Origin: Pseudomonadota bacterium
Lineage (GTDB): Bacteria; Pseudomonadota; Gammaproteobacteria; Xanthomonadales; Xanthomonadaceae
DNA length: 64,000 nucleotides
NCBI GenBank assembly: GCA_023419315.1
Contig: JAEZYE010000009.1
Location: forward strand, 67,719 to 131,718
Reading direction: 5' to 3'
Both the position numbers and the translations under genes were made by a program. The notes beneath the pieces were generated by a model. That model was not told where the DNA came from. It searched no databases and saw only the letters and a list, made by a program, of their open reading frames with translations. Shown piece after piece: positions 26,157-34,158 of the stretch. Every line of letters starts with the position of its first letter. Position 1 is the first letter of the stretch.

Positions 26157-27413
26157 ATGGCAGCAGGCACCCTACTTTATGCGCAGTCCGGCGGCGTCAC
26201 CGCCGTCATCAACGCGACGGCTTCGGCGGTAATCACCGAGGCCCGCGCCCGCAAAATCAAGGTGTTGGCGGCGCGCAACGGCATCCTCGGCGCGCTGCGC
26301 GAGGAACTCATCGACACCAGCAAGGAGTCGGCCGCCGCCATCCGCGCCCTCGCCCACACGCCGGGCGGCGCGTTCGGTTCGTGCCGGGTGAAGCTGAAGT
26401 CGCTGGAGGCCGACCGCGCACGTTACGAGCGCCTGCTCGCCGTACTCAAGGCCCACGACGTGCGCTGGTTCCTCTACAACGGCGGCAACGATTCGGCCGA
26501 CACCGCGCTGAAGGTTTCGCAGCTCGCCAAAGCCTTCGACTATCCGCTCACCTGCATCGGCGTACCCAAGACGGTGGACAACGATCTGGCGGTGACGGAC
26601 ACCTGCCCCGGCTTCGGATCCGCCGCCAAGTACACGGCCGTCTCCGTGCGCGAAGCCGCGCTCGATGTGGCCGCGATGGCGGAAACCTCCACCAAGGTAT
26701 TCGTGTACGAAGCGATGGGACGCCATGCCGGCTGGCTGGCCGCCGCCGCCGGCCTGGCCGCCCAATCACCCGACGAAGCGCCGCAGATCATCCTGTTCCC
26801 CGAGCGTGCGTATGACGAGGCCGCCTTCCTGGCGCAGGTGAAGAAAGTCGTCGCGCGCGTGGGCTGGTGCGTGGTGGTCGCCAGCGAAGGCATCCAGCAC
26901 GCCGACGGCCGCTTCGTCGCCGATGCCGGCGGCGGCAAGGATTCCTTCGGTCACACCCAGCTCGGCGGCGTTGCGTCCTACCTGGCCGGACGGGTCAAGG
27001 ATCAACTTGGTTTCAAGGTGCACTGGACACTGCCGGATTACCTGCAGCGCTCCGCGCGCCACATCGCCTCGAAGACCGATTGGGAACAGGCGCAGGCCGT
27101 CGGCAAGGCCGCCGTGCAGCTGGCGCTCAAGGGCCAGAATGCGGTGATGCCGGTGATTGCGCGCCAGTCGGATGCGCCGTACCGATGGAAGATCGAAGCC
27201 GCCCCGCTCGACAAGGTCGCCAATCACGAAAAGAAAATGCCGGCCGGCTTCCTGCGCAAGGACGGCTACGGCATCACGCCCGCCGCACGCAAGTATCTGG
27301 AACCCCTGATCCGCGGCGAAGCCTATCCACCCTTCGGCCGCGATGGCCTGCCGAAGTATGTCGCGCTGAAGAACGTCGCGGTGAAGCAGAAGCTGGAGAA
27401 GTGGGCCGAATAG
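26157..27413 (+). CDS. pfp: Pyrophosphate-dependent phosphofructokinase
   Basis: 418-residue cytosolic enzyme, reversible phosphorylation of fructose-6-phosphate with PPi instead of ATP. Two sequence marks select PPi over ATP: GGNDS (Asp after the double glycine where ATP enzymes have GGDGS) and the lysine in GVPKTVDNDL. YEAMGRHAGWLAA and GGVASYLAGR also fit the family. ATG 26157 (MAAGTLLYAQSGG) is chosen over 26115 because homology starts there. Next functional neighbours are adk and, 1.7 kb downstream, the proton-pumping pyrophosphatase, which competes for the same PPi pool. Confidence 0.93.
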   Translation: MAAGTLLYAQSGGVTAVINATASAVITEARARKIKVLAARNGILGALREELIDTSKESAAAIRALAHTPGGAFGSCRVKLKSLEADRARYERLLAVLKAHDVRWFLYNGGNDSADTALKVSQLAKAFDYPLTCIGVPKTVDNDLAVTDTCPGFGSAAKYTAVSVREAALDVAAMAETSTKVFVYEAMGRHAGWLAAAAGLAAQSPDEAPQIILFPERAYDEAAFLAQVKKVVARVGWCVVVASEGIQHADGRFVADAGGGKDSFGHTQLGGVASYLAGRVKDQLGFKVHWTLPDYLQRSARHIASKTDWEQAQAVGKAAVQLALKGQNAVMPVIARQSDAPYRWKIEAAPLDKVANHEKKMPAGFLRKDGYGITPAARKYLEPLIRGEAYPPFGRDGLPKYVALKNVAVKQKLEKWAE

Positions 27414-27438
27414 CAGGCGTTCAAAGGAAGAACACCCG

Positions 27439-28368
27439 ATGGGCAAGAGCATACGAATCTATCTGGCCGAAGCAGATGTGGCTGGCATTCGGCACGTGGA
27501 AATCGTCAATTGGACCGGACAAGCGCTTGCATTTCCTCGTAATCGCATCGCCGAGATAAAAAAATGGCCCGAGATGCAGCGCCAAGGCGTTTATTTCCTC
27601 GTGGGAAAAGATGACTTGTCAGGGCGCGACGCGGTCTATGTCGGTGAAGCAGAGGTTGCTGCGGAGAGGATTGCGCAGCAACTCACGGCTAAAGAATTCT
27701 GGTCGGAGTGCATCACCTTCACCAGCAAGGATGAGAACCTCACCAAATCCCACGTAAAGTATCTCGAGTCCCGGTTGATCAATCTTGCCGTTGATGCAGA
27801 CCGCTATGCAGTCAAGAACGCATTTGCGCCGTCTGAATCCGGACTGCCTCGCGCAGATCGGGATGCGATGGATGAATTCGCGGAGAACATTCGAACACTA
27901 CTTGGTGTTCTCGGACACCGGCTGCTTGATCCCGTACGCGTTCCTTTTGCAAAGGCCAGTGCCCCGGACATCGCCAGTGTCAACGACGAACTGTCCGGCA
28001 CCGCAAGAACGTTCGACGAAGTGTTCCGCATCAGGACCAATGATGTATCTGCTGAGGCTATTCGCAACAGTGACGGGCTTGTCGTGCTGGAAGGTTCAAC
28101 TGCATCCAGGACAGTGGCACAAAGCCTGAGTTTGGGATACAGGGCGGTACGCGACGGTCTGATCGCGTCCGGTGTTCTGATCGAGGAAACTTCTGCCTGC
28201 CGGTTTTCAAAGGATCATGCTTTCCCGAGCCCGAGTCAGGCAGCTGCCATCATTCTCGGTTATATGGTTAACGGCAGGAACTCGTGGAAAACGGCAACAG
28301 GAATGACCTACGCCGATATCGAGAAAGCGGAAGCAGGAGCAGAACAAGCGGATAGCGCTCCGGCATAG
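27439..28368 (+). CDS. GIY-YIG nuclease-like protein with DUF4357
   Basis: 309-residue protein. Residues about 45-130 look like a GIY-YIG nuclease core: GVYFLVGK, then AVYVGEAEVAAERI, then a conserved Glu-containing helix (KYLESRLINLA). The C-terminal 90 residues (SDGLVVLEGSTAS, then MTYADIEKAE at the end) fit DUF4357, the domain that commonly accompanies this nuclease type. Sampled 60-base lines are 50-57 percent GC, below the flanking genes, which suggests later acquisition. AGGAAG precedes ATG 27439. It separates pfp from the hppA region. Cellular target unknown. Confidence 0.78.
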   Translation: MGKSIRIYLAEADVAGIRHVEIVNWTGQALAFPRNRIAEIKKWPEMQRQGVYFLVGKDDLSGRDAVYVGEAEVAAERIAQQLTAKEFWSECITFTSKDENLTKSHVKYLESRLINLAVDADRYAVKNAFAPSESGLPRADRDAMDEFAENIRTLLGVLGHRLLDPVRVPFAKASAPDIASVNDELSGTARTFDEVFRIRTNDVSAEAIRNSDGLVVLEGSTASRTVAQSLSLGYRAVRDGLIASGVLIEETSACRFSKDHAFPSPSQAAAIILGYMVNGRNSWKTATGMTYADIEKAEAGAEQADSAPA

Positions 28369-28384
28369 TGTTGATCGCCAGCTC

Positions 28385-28903
28385 TTACTGGCACCTCTCC
28401 CCTTCCATCACCATCTGCACCGCGTACGTCGGCAGCGGTGCCTGCGCCAGCGTGCCCGACTGGATCTTTGCCTGTGCGTCCTTCAGGTAGATGCGTGATC
28501 GCTGTTGTGCATCGAGGGCGGGCGGTTGCACATCAACCGGCATGCGCCATACACGGACGACGGCCTGCTGTTTCGGGCAGGCGGCATTGGGTACGCGGAT
28601 GATGTCATTGAGCTTCCAGCCCTTGGCGGGATCCGGCCTTGCCTGGGTGTAATCCAGCAGGCGCGCGCGCGGCTGGCATTGCGCGCTGGTGCGTACGACG
28701 GACATGCGGTACGGCTGCGCGGCATCGCCGGTGAATGCGCCTTCGAAACGCGCACAGGCTTCGGGAATCTGGCGAATCGTGTGCGCCACGCCGATCTGTT
28801 GCGGCGTGCCGATCGGCCGGGCGATTTCCGGCTTCGGTTCGGCCGCCATCAGTGGTGCGGCGATCAGGAATGCAGACAGCAAGGGGAGTCGGATGGGGGG
28901 CAT
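28385..28903 (-). CDS. Exported protein of unknown function
   Basis: 172 residues with a signal peptide (LPLLSAFLIAAPLMA, cleavage after residue 18-20). The mature part has four cysteines (EACARFEG, SAQCQPRA, NAACPKQQ and a C-terminal GERCQ), so two disulfides in the periplasm are plausible. No domain was recognised. The frame continues upstream to 29206 but only ATG 28903 gives a signal peptide. Convergent with the GIY-YIG gene and divergent from hppA. Confidence 0.7.
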   Translation of the reverse strand: MPPIRLPLLSAFLIAAPLMAAEPKPEIARPIGTPQQIGVAHTIRQIPEACARFEGAFTGDAAQPYRMSVVRTSAQCQPRARLLDYTQARPDPAKGWKLNDIIRVPNAACPKQQAVVRVWRMPVDVQPPALDAQQRSRIYLKDAQAKIQSGTLAQAPLPTYAVQMVMEGERCQ

Positions 28904-29150
28904 GGCGCACCGGTTGATTTGAATCAGGGCGAAGGCTGGCACGACCTGCCTGAATGCAGCTTCGTGCTGGCGCCCCCTGCCTGCTCGGGTCATACTCGGC
29001 CCGCTCCAGGGATTGTCTGAACACGTCGGTATCCGGGCGGCTCGGCCGCTGCGATGTCTCCCGTTCGACAGGCTCCATCGGGAACACCGCTCCTCCCGGA
29101 TTCGACCGGTCATGCATTGCCGGACGTCATTAATCCACTTGGGAGGGGTC

Positions 29151-31583
29151 ATGCTGGAACAACACGGTTTGACGCTGGCGCTGGTCTGCGCCGCGGTGGC
29201 AATCATCTATGGAATCCTGTCGGCGCGATGGATTCTGTCGCGACCGGCCGGCAATGCGCGCATGCAGGAAATCGCGGCCGCCGTGCAGGAAGGTGCGAGC
29301 GCTTACCTGCGCAGGCAATACACCACCATCGCCATCGTCGGCGTCCTGCTCTTCCTCATCATCGGATTTGTTCCGGCACTCGGCTGGACCACGGCGATCG
29401 GTTTCGCGATCGGTGCGTTCCTCTCCGGCGTGGCGGGTTTCATCGGCATGTTTGTTTCGGTACGCGCGAACGTGCGCACGGCCGAAGCGGCCACGCACGG
29501 CCTCAACCAGGCGCTGAAGGTCAGCTTCACCGGCGGCGCAGTGACCGGGTTGCTGGTGGTCGGCCTGGGCCTGCTCGGGGTGGCGGGCTACTTCATCGTG
29601 GTGTGGGATGGCCAGACCACCGAAGCGGCGATCAAGGCGGCGATGCAGCCCATGGTCGGCCTCGCGTTCGGCGCTTCCCTCATCTCGATCTTCGCGCGCC
29701 TTGGCGGCGGCATCTTCACCAAGGGCGCCGATGTCGGTGCGGATCTCGTCGGCAAGGTCGAGGCCGGCATTCCCGAAGACGACCCGCGCAATCCGGCCGT
29801 AATCGCCGACAACGTCGGTGACAACGTCGGCGACTGCGCCGGCATGGCGGCGGATCTGTTCGAGACGTATGCGGTCACCGTGATCGCGGCGATGCTGATC
29901 GCGGGCATTTCGTTCGGCATGTACGGTTGGGCCGGCGTGGTGTATCCGCTGGTGCTCGGCGCGGTATCCATCGTCGCTTCGGTGGTCGGCACGTTCTTCG
30001 TCAAGGCGCGCGAAGGCGGCAAGATCATGAATGCGCTGTACCGCGGCCTCGCGGTATCGGCCGTGCTGGCGGCCATCGCGTTCTGGTTCGTCACGCAGCA
30101 GATGTTCAAGCCGGAACTGGTGATGCCGTTGTTCGGCTGCGCGCTGATCGGCCTGGCGCTTACGGCGGCGATGGTGGTGATAACCGAGTACTACACCGCA
30201 ACCGAATACAGCCCGGTGCAGCAGGTGGCGAAGGCATCGGAGACCGGCCACGCGACCAACATCATCGCCGGCCTCGCCGTGTCGATGAAGTCAACGGCGC
30301 TTCCGGTGATTGCGGTGGCGATCGCCATCCTCGCCAGTTTCTGGATCGGCGGACTGTACGGCGTGGCCGTGGCGGCGACCGCGATGCTGTCGATGGCCGG
30401 CATGGTGGTAGCGCTCGATGCATACGGGCCGATCACCGACAACGCAGGCGGCATTGCCGAGATGAGCGAACTGGGCCCGGACATCCGCAGGATCACCGAC
30501 GCGCTGGATGCCGTGGGCAACACGACCAAGGCGGTGACCAAGGGGTATGCGATTGGCTCGGCTGCGCTCGCCGCACTGGTGCTGTTTGCCGATTACGCGC
30601 ACAAGCTGGGCGAGAAGTTCGGTGAAGGCGCCATCAGTTTCGCCATCAATGATCCAAAGGTGGTGGTCGGCCTGCTCATCGGCGGCCTGATTCCGTATCT
30701 GTTCGGCGCGTTCGCGATGCAGGCGGTGGGCCGTTCGGCCGGCGCCGTGGTGGAGGAAGTGCGCCGCCAGTTCCGCGAAATCGCCGGCATCATGGAAGGC
30801 ACCGGCAAGCCGCAGTACGACAAGGCGGTGGATCTGCTGACCCGTTCGGCCATCCGCGAAATGATCGTGCCGTCGCTGCTGCCGCTGATCATTCCGATCA
30901 TCGTCGGCCTGCTGCTGGGCCCGGCCGCGCTCGGCGGCCTGCTGATGGGCACCATCGTCACCGGTCTGTTCGTCGCCATTTCGATGTGCACCGGTGGCGG
31001 TGCGTGGGACAACGCCAAGAAGTACATCGAGGAAGGCCATCACGGCGGCAAGGGTTCGGACGCGCACAAGGCCGCGGTGACCGGCGATACCGTCGGCGAC
31101 CCGTACAAGGACACGGCCGGTCCGGCCATCAATCCGCTGATCAAGATCATCAACATCGTCGCGCTGCTGCTGGTCCCGCTGCTGCCGCTCGATGGCTGGT
31201 TCTCCGGTGGCGCGCAGGCGCATGCCGGTGCATCCGGCCCGCACGCGATGCATGCGTCACACGTCACCGATGCGCGGTTGGCCCGCGTGTACTTCGACAC
31301 CGGATCGGCGGTCGTGCCGGCGGATGTCAGCACGCGCCTGGCCGGCGTACTGGGAGAACTGCATGCGCGTCAGGACAGCCGCGCACGCGTATCCGGCTAC
31401 CACGATGCGAGCGGTGATCCGGCGGTCAACGCGGAACTGGCCAAACAGCGCGCCGAGGCAATCCAGCAATGGCTGGTCGTCAATGGCGTCACGCAGGATC
31501 GCATCACGCTGGACAAGCCGGCGCAGACCGAAGGCACCGGCGATACCGAAGAAGCACGACGTGTTGAAGTGAAAGTGGAATGA
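29151..31583 (+). CDS. hppA: Membrane proton-pumping pyrophosphatase with C-terminal OmpA-like domain
   Basis: 810-residue inner-membrane ion pump driven by PPi hydrolysis. Residues 1-690 are a complete V-PPase with about 16 helices; the PPi/Mg site is visible as KGADVGADLVGKVE, PEDDPRNPAVIADNVGDNVG and GDTVGDPYKDTAGPAINPL. GNTTKAVTKG near residue 460 carries the Lys and Thr of the K+-independent, proton-pumping class. Residues about 700-810 are an extra OmpA/MotB-like module (VYFDTGSAVVP, GYHDASGD, NAELAKQRAEAIQQWL), with the Asp and Arg used by OmpA domains to bind diaminopimelate. Family topology puts the C terminus in the periplasm. GGGAGGGG precedes ATG 29151. A bidirectional terminator follows. 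Confidence 0.92.
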   Translation: MLEQHGLTLALVCAAVAIIYGILSARWILSRPAGNARMQEIAAAVQEGASAYLRRQYTTIAIVGVLLFLIIGFVPALGWTTAIGFAIGAFLSGVAGFIGMFVSVRANVRTAEAATHGLNQALKVSFTGGAVTGLLVVGLGLLGVAGYFIVVWDGQTTEAAIKAAMQPMVGLAFGASLISIFARLGGGIFTKGADVGADLVGKVEAGIPEDDPRNPAVIADNVGDNVGDCAGMAADLFETYAVTVIAAMLIAGISFGMYGWAGVVYPLVLGAVSIVASVVGTFFVKAREGGKIMNALYRGLAVSAVLAAIAFWFVTQQMFKPELVMPLFGCALIGLALTAAMVVITEYYTATEYSPVQQVAKASETGHATNIIAGLAVSMKSTALPVIAVAIAILASFWIGGLYGVAVAATAMLSMAGMVVALDAYGPITDNAGGIAEMSELGPDIRRITDALDAVGNTTKAVTKGYAIGSAALAALVLFADYAHKLGEKFGEGAISFAINDPKVVVGLLIGGLIPYLFGAFAMQAVGRSAGAVVEEVRRQFREIAGIMEGTGKPQYDKAVDLLTRSAIREMIVPSLLPLIIPIIVGLLLGPAALGGLLMGTIVTGLFVAISMCTGGGAWDNAKKYIEEGHHGGKGSDAHKAAVTGDTVGDPYKDTAGPAINPLIKIINIVALLLVPLLPLDGWFSGGAQAHAGASGPHAMHASHVTDARLARVYFDTGSAVVPADVSTRLAGVLGELHARQDSRARVSGYHDASGDPAVNAELAKQRAEAIQQWLVVNGVTQDRITLDKPAQTEGTGDTEEARRVEVKVE

Positions 31584-31606
31584 TCCTGCGTTCGACGCGA
31601 TGAAAG

Positions 31607-31632
31607 AAAGGGCGGCCCTGGCCGCCCTTTTT
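31607..31632. terminator. Bidirectional intrinsic terminator
   Basis: AAAGGGCGGC-CCTG-GCCGCCCTTT, a ten-base-pair stem with a four-base loop, followed by TT on the plus strand and preceded by an A-rich run that becomes a T-run on the minus strand. It sits between the stop of hppA (31583) and the stop of the convergent lipoprotein gene (31632). Confidence 0.85.
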
Positions 31633-32240
31633 CATTGCGCCGGCTGCAACGCGATCACGCGGACCTCGAACGACGCGCAGGCCGCATCCGTGCAAACGCC
31701 GTTGAGCCAGGCTTCGCCCTTGCCGAACATCACGCCCTTCTGGTTCACGAACAGATCCGAATAGCGTTGCTGCACGATCGCATCGGCGATGGGCGGCGTG
31801 ACGATGCGGCCGTACTGCGCAATGAAAGCGGTGGCGTCGGGGATGGTGATCGGCTTGCCATCGATGCGTGTCTTGAACGGGAAGTCGATCATCGCGGCAA
31901 CCGTCGCCGCATCCTTCTGCTGCACCGCCTGCTGGAATGCCAGGATCGCCGTTTCGTAACGCGCCGGGTCACCCAGCACCTGTGCTATCCGCTGGTTGAC
32001 CTGATGACGGTTGTCGGCTTCACCGCTGGCCGCCGGTGACGGCGCCGCCGCGCCGCCGTGGGTCTGTGCAATCGGTTCGACAGGCGTCTTCGCGGGCGCA
32101 GTGTCCGATGACGTTTGCGTGGGCGCCTGCGCCGGCGTTGCCGAAGGGGCTGCGTCCGCGGACGTCGATGTTCCATTCGATGAAGACTGCGGCTTGCAGG
32201 CGGCCAGCAGGATCAGCAGGCAGGCGATGCTTCGCTTCAT
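31632..32240 (-). CDS. Lipoprotein of unknown function
   Basis: 202-residue predicted lipoprotein: signal peptide MKRSIACLLILLAAC with lipobox Cys at residue 15. Residues 16-75 are a low-complexity Ser/Thr/Ala/Pro linker of the type that spans the periplasm. The folded C-terminal part (about 85-202) contains MIDFPFKTRI, FIAQYGRIVTP and GEAWLNGVCTDAAC; no family was assigned with confidence. ATG 32240 is preferred over 32270 because it gives the signal peptide. Shares a terminator with hppA. Confidence 0.75.
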   Translation of the reverse strand: MKRSIACLLILLAACKPQSSSNGTSTSADAAPSATPAQAPTQTSSDTAPAKTPVEPIAQTHGGAAAPSPAASGEADNRHQVNQRIAQVLGDPARYETAILAFQQAVQQKDAATVAAMIDFPFKTRIDGKPITIPDATAFIAQYGRIVTPPIADAIVQQRYSDLFVNQKGVMFGKGEAWLNGVCTDAACASFEVRVIALQPAQ

Positions 32241-32352
32241 CGCGATTCTCCGGACATGTCTGCCTGACATCCTAGTCCGGCGCCGTTAGCGCGATGTCAG
32301 CGATGCGCGTTCGGGCGCGCTTCCGAACAAGCGCGCGCCGACCACGCGAACC

Positions 32353-33393
32353 TCATCGCACGACTTCGGCCAGCACCTTGCGCCCGACCGCCACGGCTGC
32401 TTCGACTTCGGCTTCGTTTTCCACATCGCGCTCGGCACGCGCCTTGGCTTCGGCCTGCTGTTTCAGGAAGACCGGGCAGTGTTCCATCATGTAGTCCATG
32501 TCGAACTTCAATCGTTCGACGAGGAAATCGACGAACGCACGTACCTTCGGCGACATCATGCGGCCACGCGGAAACACCGCATTGAATTCGAACTCCGGAC
32601 CGGTCCAGCCGGCGAGCACGCGCTGCAGATAGCCTTGTTCCAGATACGGCTTCACCATCACGTCGGCCGCGACCATCAGTCCTTCGCCGCACAGCAGCGC
32701 GCCTTTCAGCGCCGCCGGATCGTTGGCGACCAGAATCGGGTGCACGGGGAAATCGCGATCCTGCGTGCCATCGTTGAGCGTGAGGCTGAAGCTGTTGCCG
32801 CGACGATGCTTCGGCATCGCAAGCACACGGTGATGCTGCAGATCCTCTGGGCCGAGCGGTTCGCCATAGCGCGCGAGGTAGTGATGGCTCGCGTATACCT
32901 GTGTACGCAACACGCCAAGCCGGCGCGCGACGAGGTTGGAATCGGGCAGGCTGCCGATGCGCAGCGCCACGTCGATCTCGCCGCCGATCAGATCAAGGGG
33001 CTCGTTGCTCAGGATCATTTCGACGCGCACTTCCGGATACTGCGCGTGGAATTCACCGAGCAGCGGCGCGATCTTGTCGATACCGATCGAATACGGTGCG
33101 GTGAAACGCAACCAGCCACGCGGTCCTCCCTGCAACTGGCTGACGGCGCTTTCGGCTTCGCTCAGTTCGCGCGCGATGCGTTGGCAATGTTCGTAGTAGA
33201 TGTTGCCCGCTTCGGTCAGGCCCAGCTTGCGCGTGGTGCGATGAAGCAGTTGCGCGCCCAGGCGGGTTTCCAGTTCCTGCACTTTGCGGCTGACCGTGGT
33301 CTTCGGCAGTCCGAGTGATTTGGCAGCGGCAATGAAACTGCCTTGCTCAACCACCTTGACGAAGATCAGCGTGTCATTGAGATCGTGGCTCAT
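32353..33393 (-). CDS. LysR-type regulator of the adjacent efflux operon (SmeRv/MexT-like)
   Basis: 346-residue transcription factor. An N-terminal winged HTH (FVKVVEQGSFIAAAKSLGLPKTTVSRKVQELETRLG, shown in part as AAKSLGLPKTTVSRKVQEL) precedes a LysR substrate-binding domain (about 90-295) and an unusual 45-residue charged C-terminal helix. GGAG precedes ATG 33393. It is divergent from the SDR-RND operon at 34155, the arrangement of smeRv with smeU1VWU2X in Stenotrophomonas and of mexT with mexEF-oprN in Pseudomonas, so it very probably activates that operon. Effector unknown. Confidence 0.88.
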   Translation of the reverse strand: MSHDLNDTLIFVKVVEQGSFIAAAKSLGLPKTTVSRKVQELETRLGAQLLHRTTRKLGLTEAGNIYYEHCQRIARELSEAESAVSQLQGGPRGWLRFTAPYSIGIDKIAPLLGEFHAQYPEVRVEMILSNEPLDLIGGEIDVALRIGSLPDSNLVARRLGVLRTQVYASHHYLARYGEPLGPEDLQHHRVLAMPKHRRGNSFSLTLNDGTQDRDFPVHPILVANDPAALKGALLCGEGLMVAADVMVKPYLEQGYLQRVLAGWTGPEFEFNAVFPRGRMMSPKVRAFVDFLVERLKFDMDYMMEHCPVFLKQQAEAKARAERDVENEAEVEAAVAVGRKVLAEVVR

Positions 33394-33434
33394 GGGGGGC
33401 TCCGGCGCGATCCGGATTGGACCGCCAGCGGGAT

Positions 33435-33461
33435 GATTATTCCCCTTAATCCGGACTAATC
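33435..33461. promoter_or_regulatory. Candidate LysR operator in the divergent promoter region
   Basis: Two nested dyads lie 50-70 bases upstream of the LysR start: the imperfect palindrome TTAATCCGGACTAA (33446-33459; twelve of fourteen bases symmetric) and the outer repeat GATTA...TAATC (33435-33439 and 33457-33461). LysR regulators bind such T/A-flanked dyads. This AT-rich patch stands out from the surrounding GC-rich sequence. Confidence 0.5.
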
Positions 33462-33897
33462 AAGTCCCGATTGCAGGCCTAAGGTAGGCGCCTGTTCCCG
33501 ACCGGCGTGTCCTGCCCATGTCACGTGACGTTCTCCCTATGCTCGCTTCGGCCTGCCGCCAACCCGCGATGGAGAAGGCGTTCCGTTCCTCCATTGCCCT
33601 GATTTCCGCTACGGGACAGGAGTTCGCGCTGCGTTCCCGCCGGGCGTTGCACGCCCAGGACGGTCACGCTGCATGGCGCGTCGTGCCGGGAGCGCTCGGT
33701 CTTCCGGACTTGATTGTCCCGTCACCGGGAGTAAACATCCCATGAGCGGGACACTCGCCCTCGCCTCGCACGAACGCCCGGCGCGGCCGCAGCATCGTGC
33801 AAGCACGCCGCAGGATCCGGATATCGGCCTGCGCACGTCGGCGCCCAGACTTTCCACCCTGCCGGAATCCCTCCCCGCCGGCATGGAGCAGGCCGCC
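33462..33897. other. Leader region between LysR operator and efflux operon
   Basis: About 430 bases in which no reading frame is convincing. Several open frames exist on both strands but are Arg/Pro/Ala-rich with no recognisable domain. It presumably holds the efflux operon promoter; its length leaves room for a long leader. Confidence 0.4.
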
Positions 33898-34158
33898 ATG
33901 TCCACCACCGCCGCAGTACCGACCTCCCCTTCCGCACGCGGCGGTGCGTGGGCATGGCTGCGCCGCTGGTGGCGAGGTGATGCGCGTGCGCCGCTCTCGA
34001 TTGATGGATTGTCGATTCCGGCGCCGGCTTCTGCCGCCTCGCTCCGCCACTTCCGCGAGTTCACGGTGTCGCCGCGGCTGCAATCAGGCGGCGGTGCGCT
34101 GCGCGCGCGCGCGTTCGGACAACGCGTCGCGCTCGTGCGGTCACGGAGTGCGGGATGA
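33898..34158 (+). CDS. Possible small ORF coupled to the efflux operon
   Basis: 86-residue frame (MSTTAAVPTSPSARGG start; WAWLRRWWRGDARAP near residue 20; arginine-rich end). It is unrecognised and its composition is not clearly protein-like. In its favour, the stop overlaps the next start as ATGA (34155-34158), a hallmark of translational coupling, and GC is high at third positions. The frame can start earlier (ATG 33742). It may be a regulatory leader peptide or chance. Confidence 0.3.
   Translation: MSTTAAVPTSPSARGGAWAWLRRWWRGDARAPLSIDGLSIPAPASAASLRHFREFTVSPRLQSGGGALRARAFGQRVALVRSRSAG

Noticed and set aside
27439..31583. A defence island around the GIY-YIG gene
   Set aside because: Only one candidate gene is atypical; its neighbours are a housekeeping PFK and an ion pump, with no helicase, methylase or toxin partner.
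32297..32692. 131-residue frame inside the LysR gene
   Set aside because: Overlaps the C-terminal third of the LysR gene in another frame; Arg/Gly-rich shadow.
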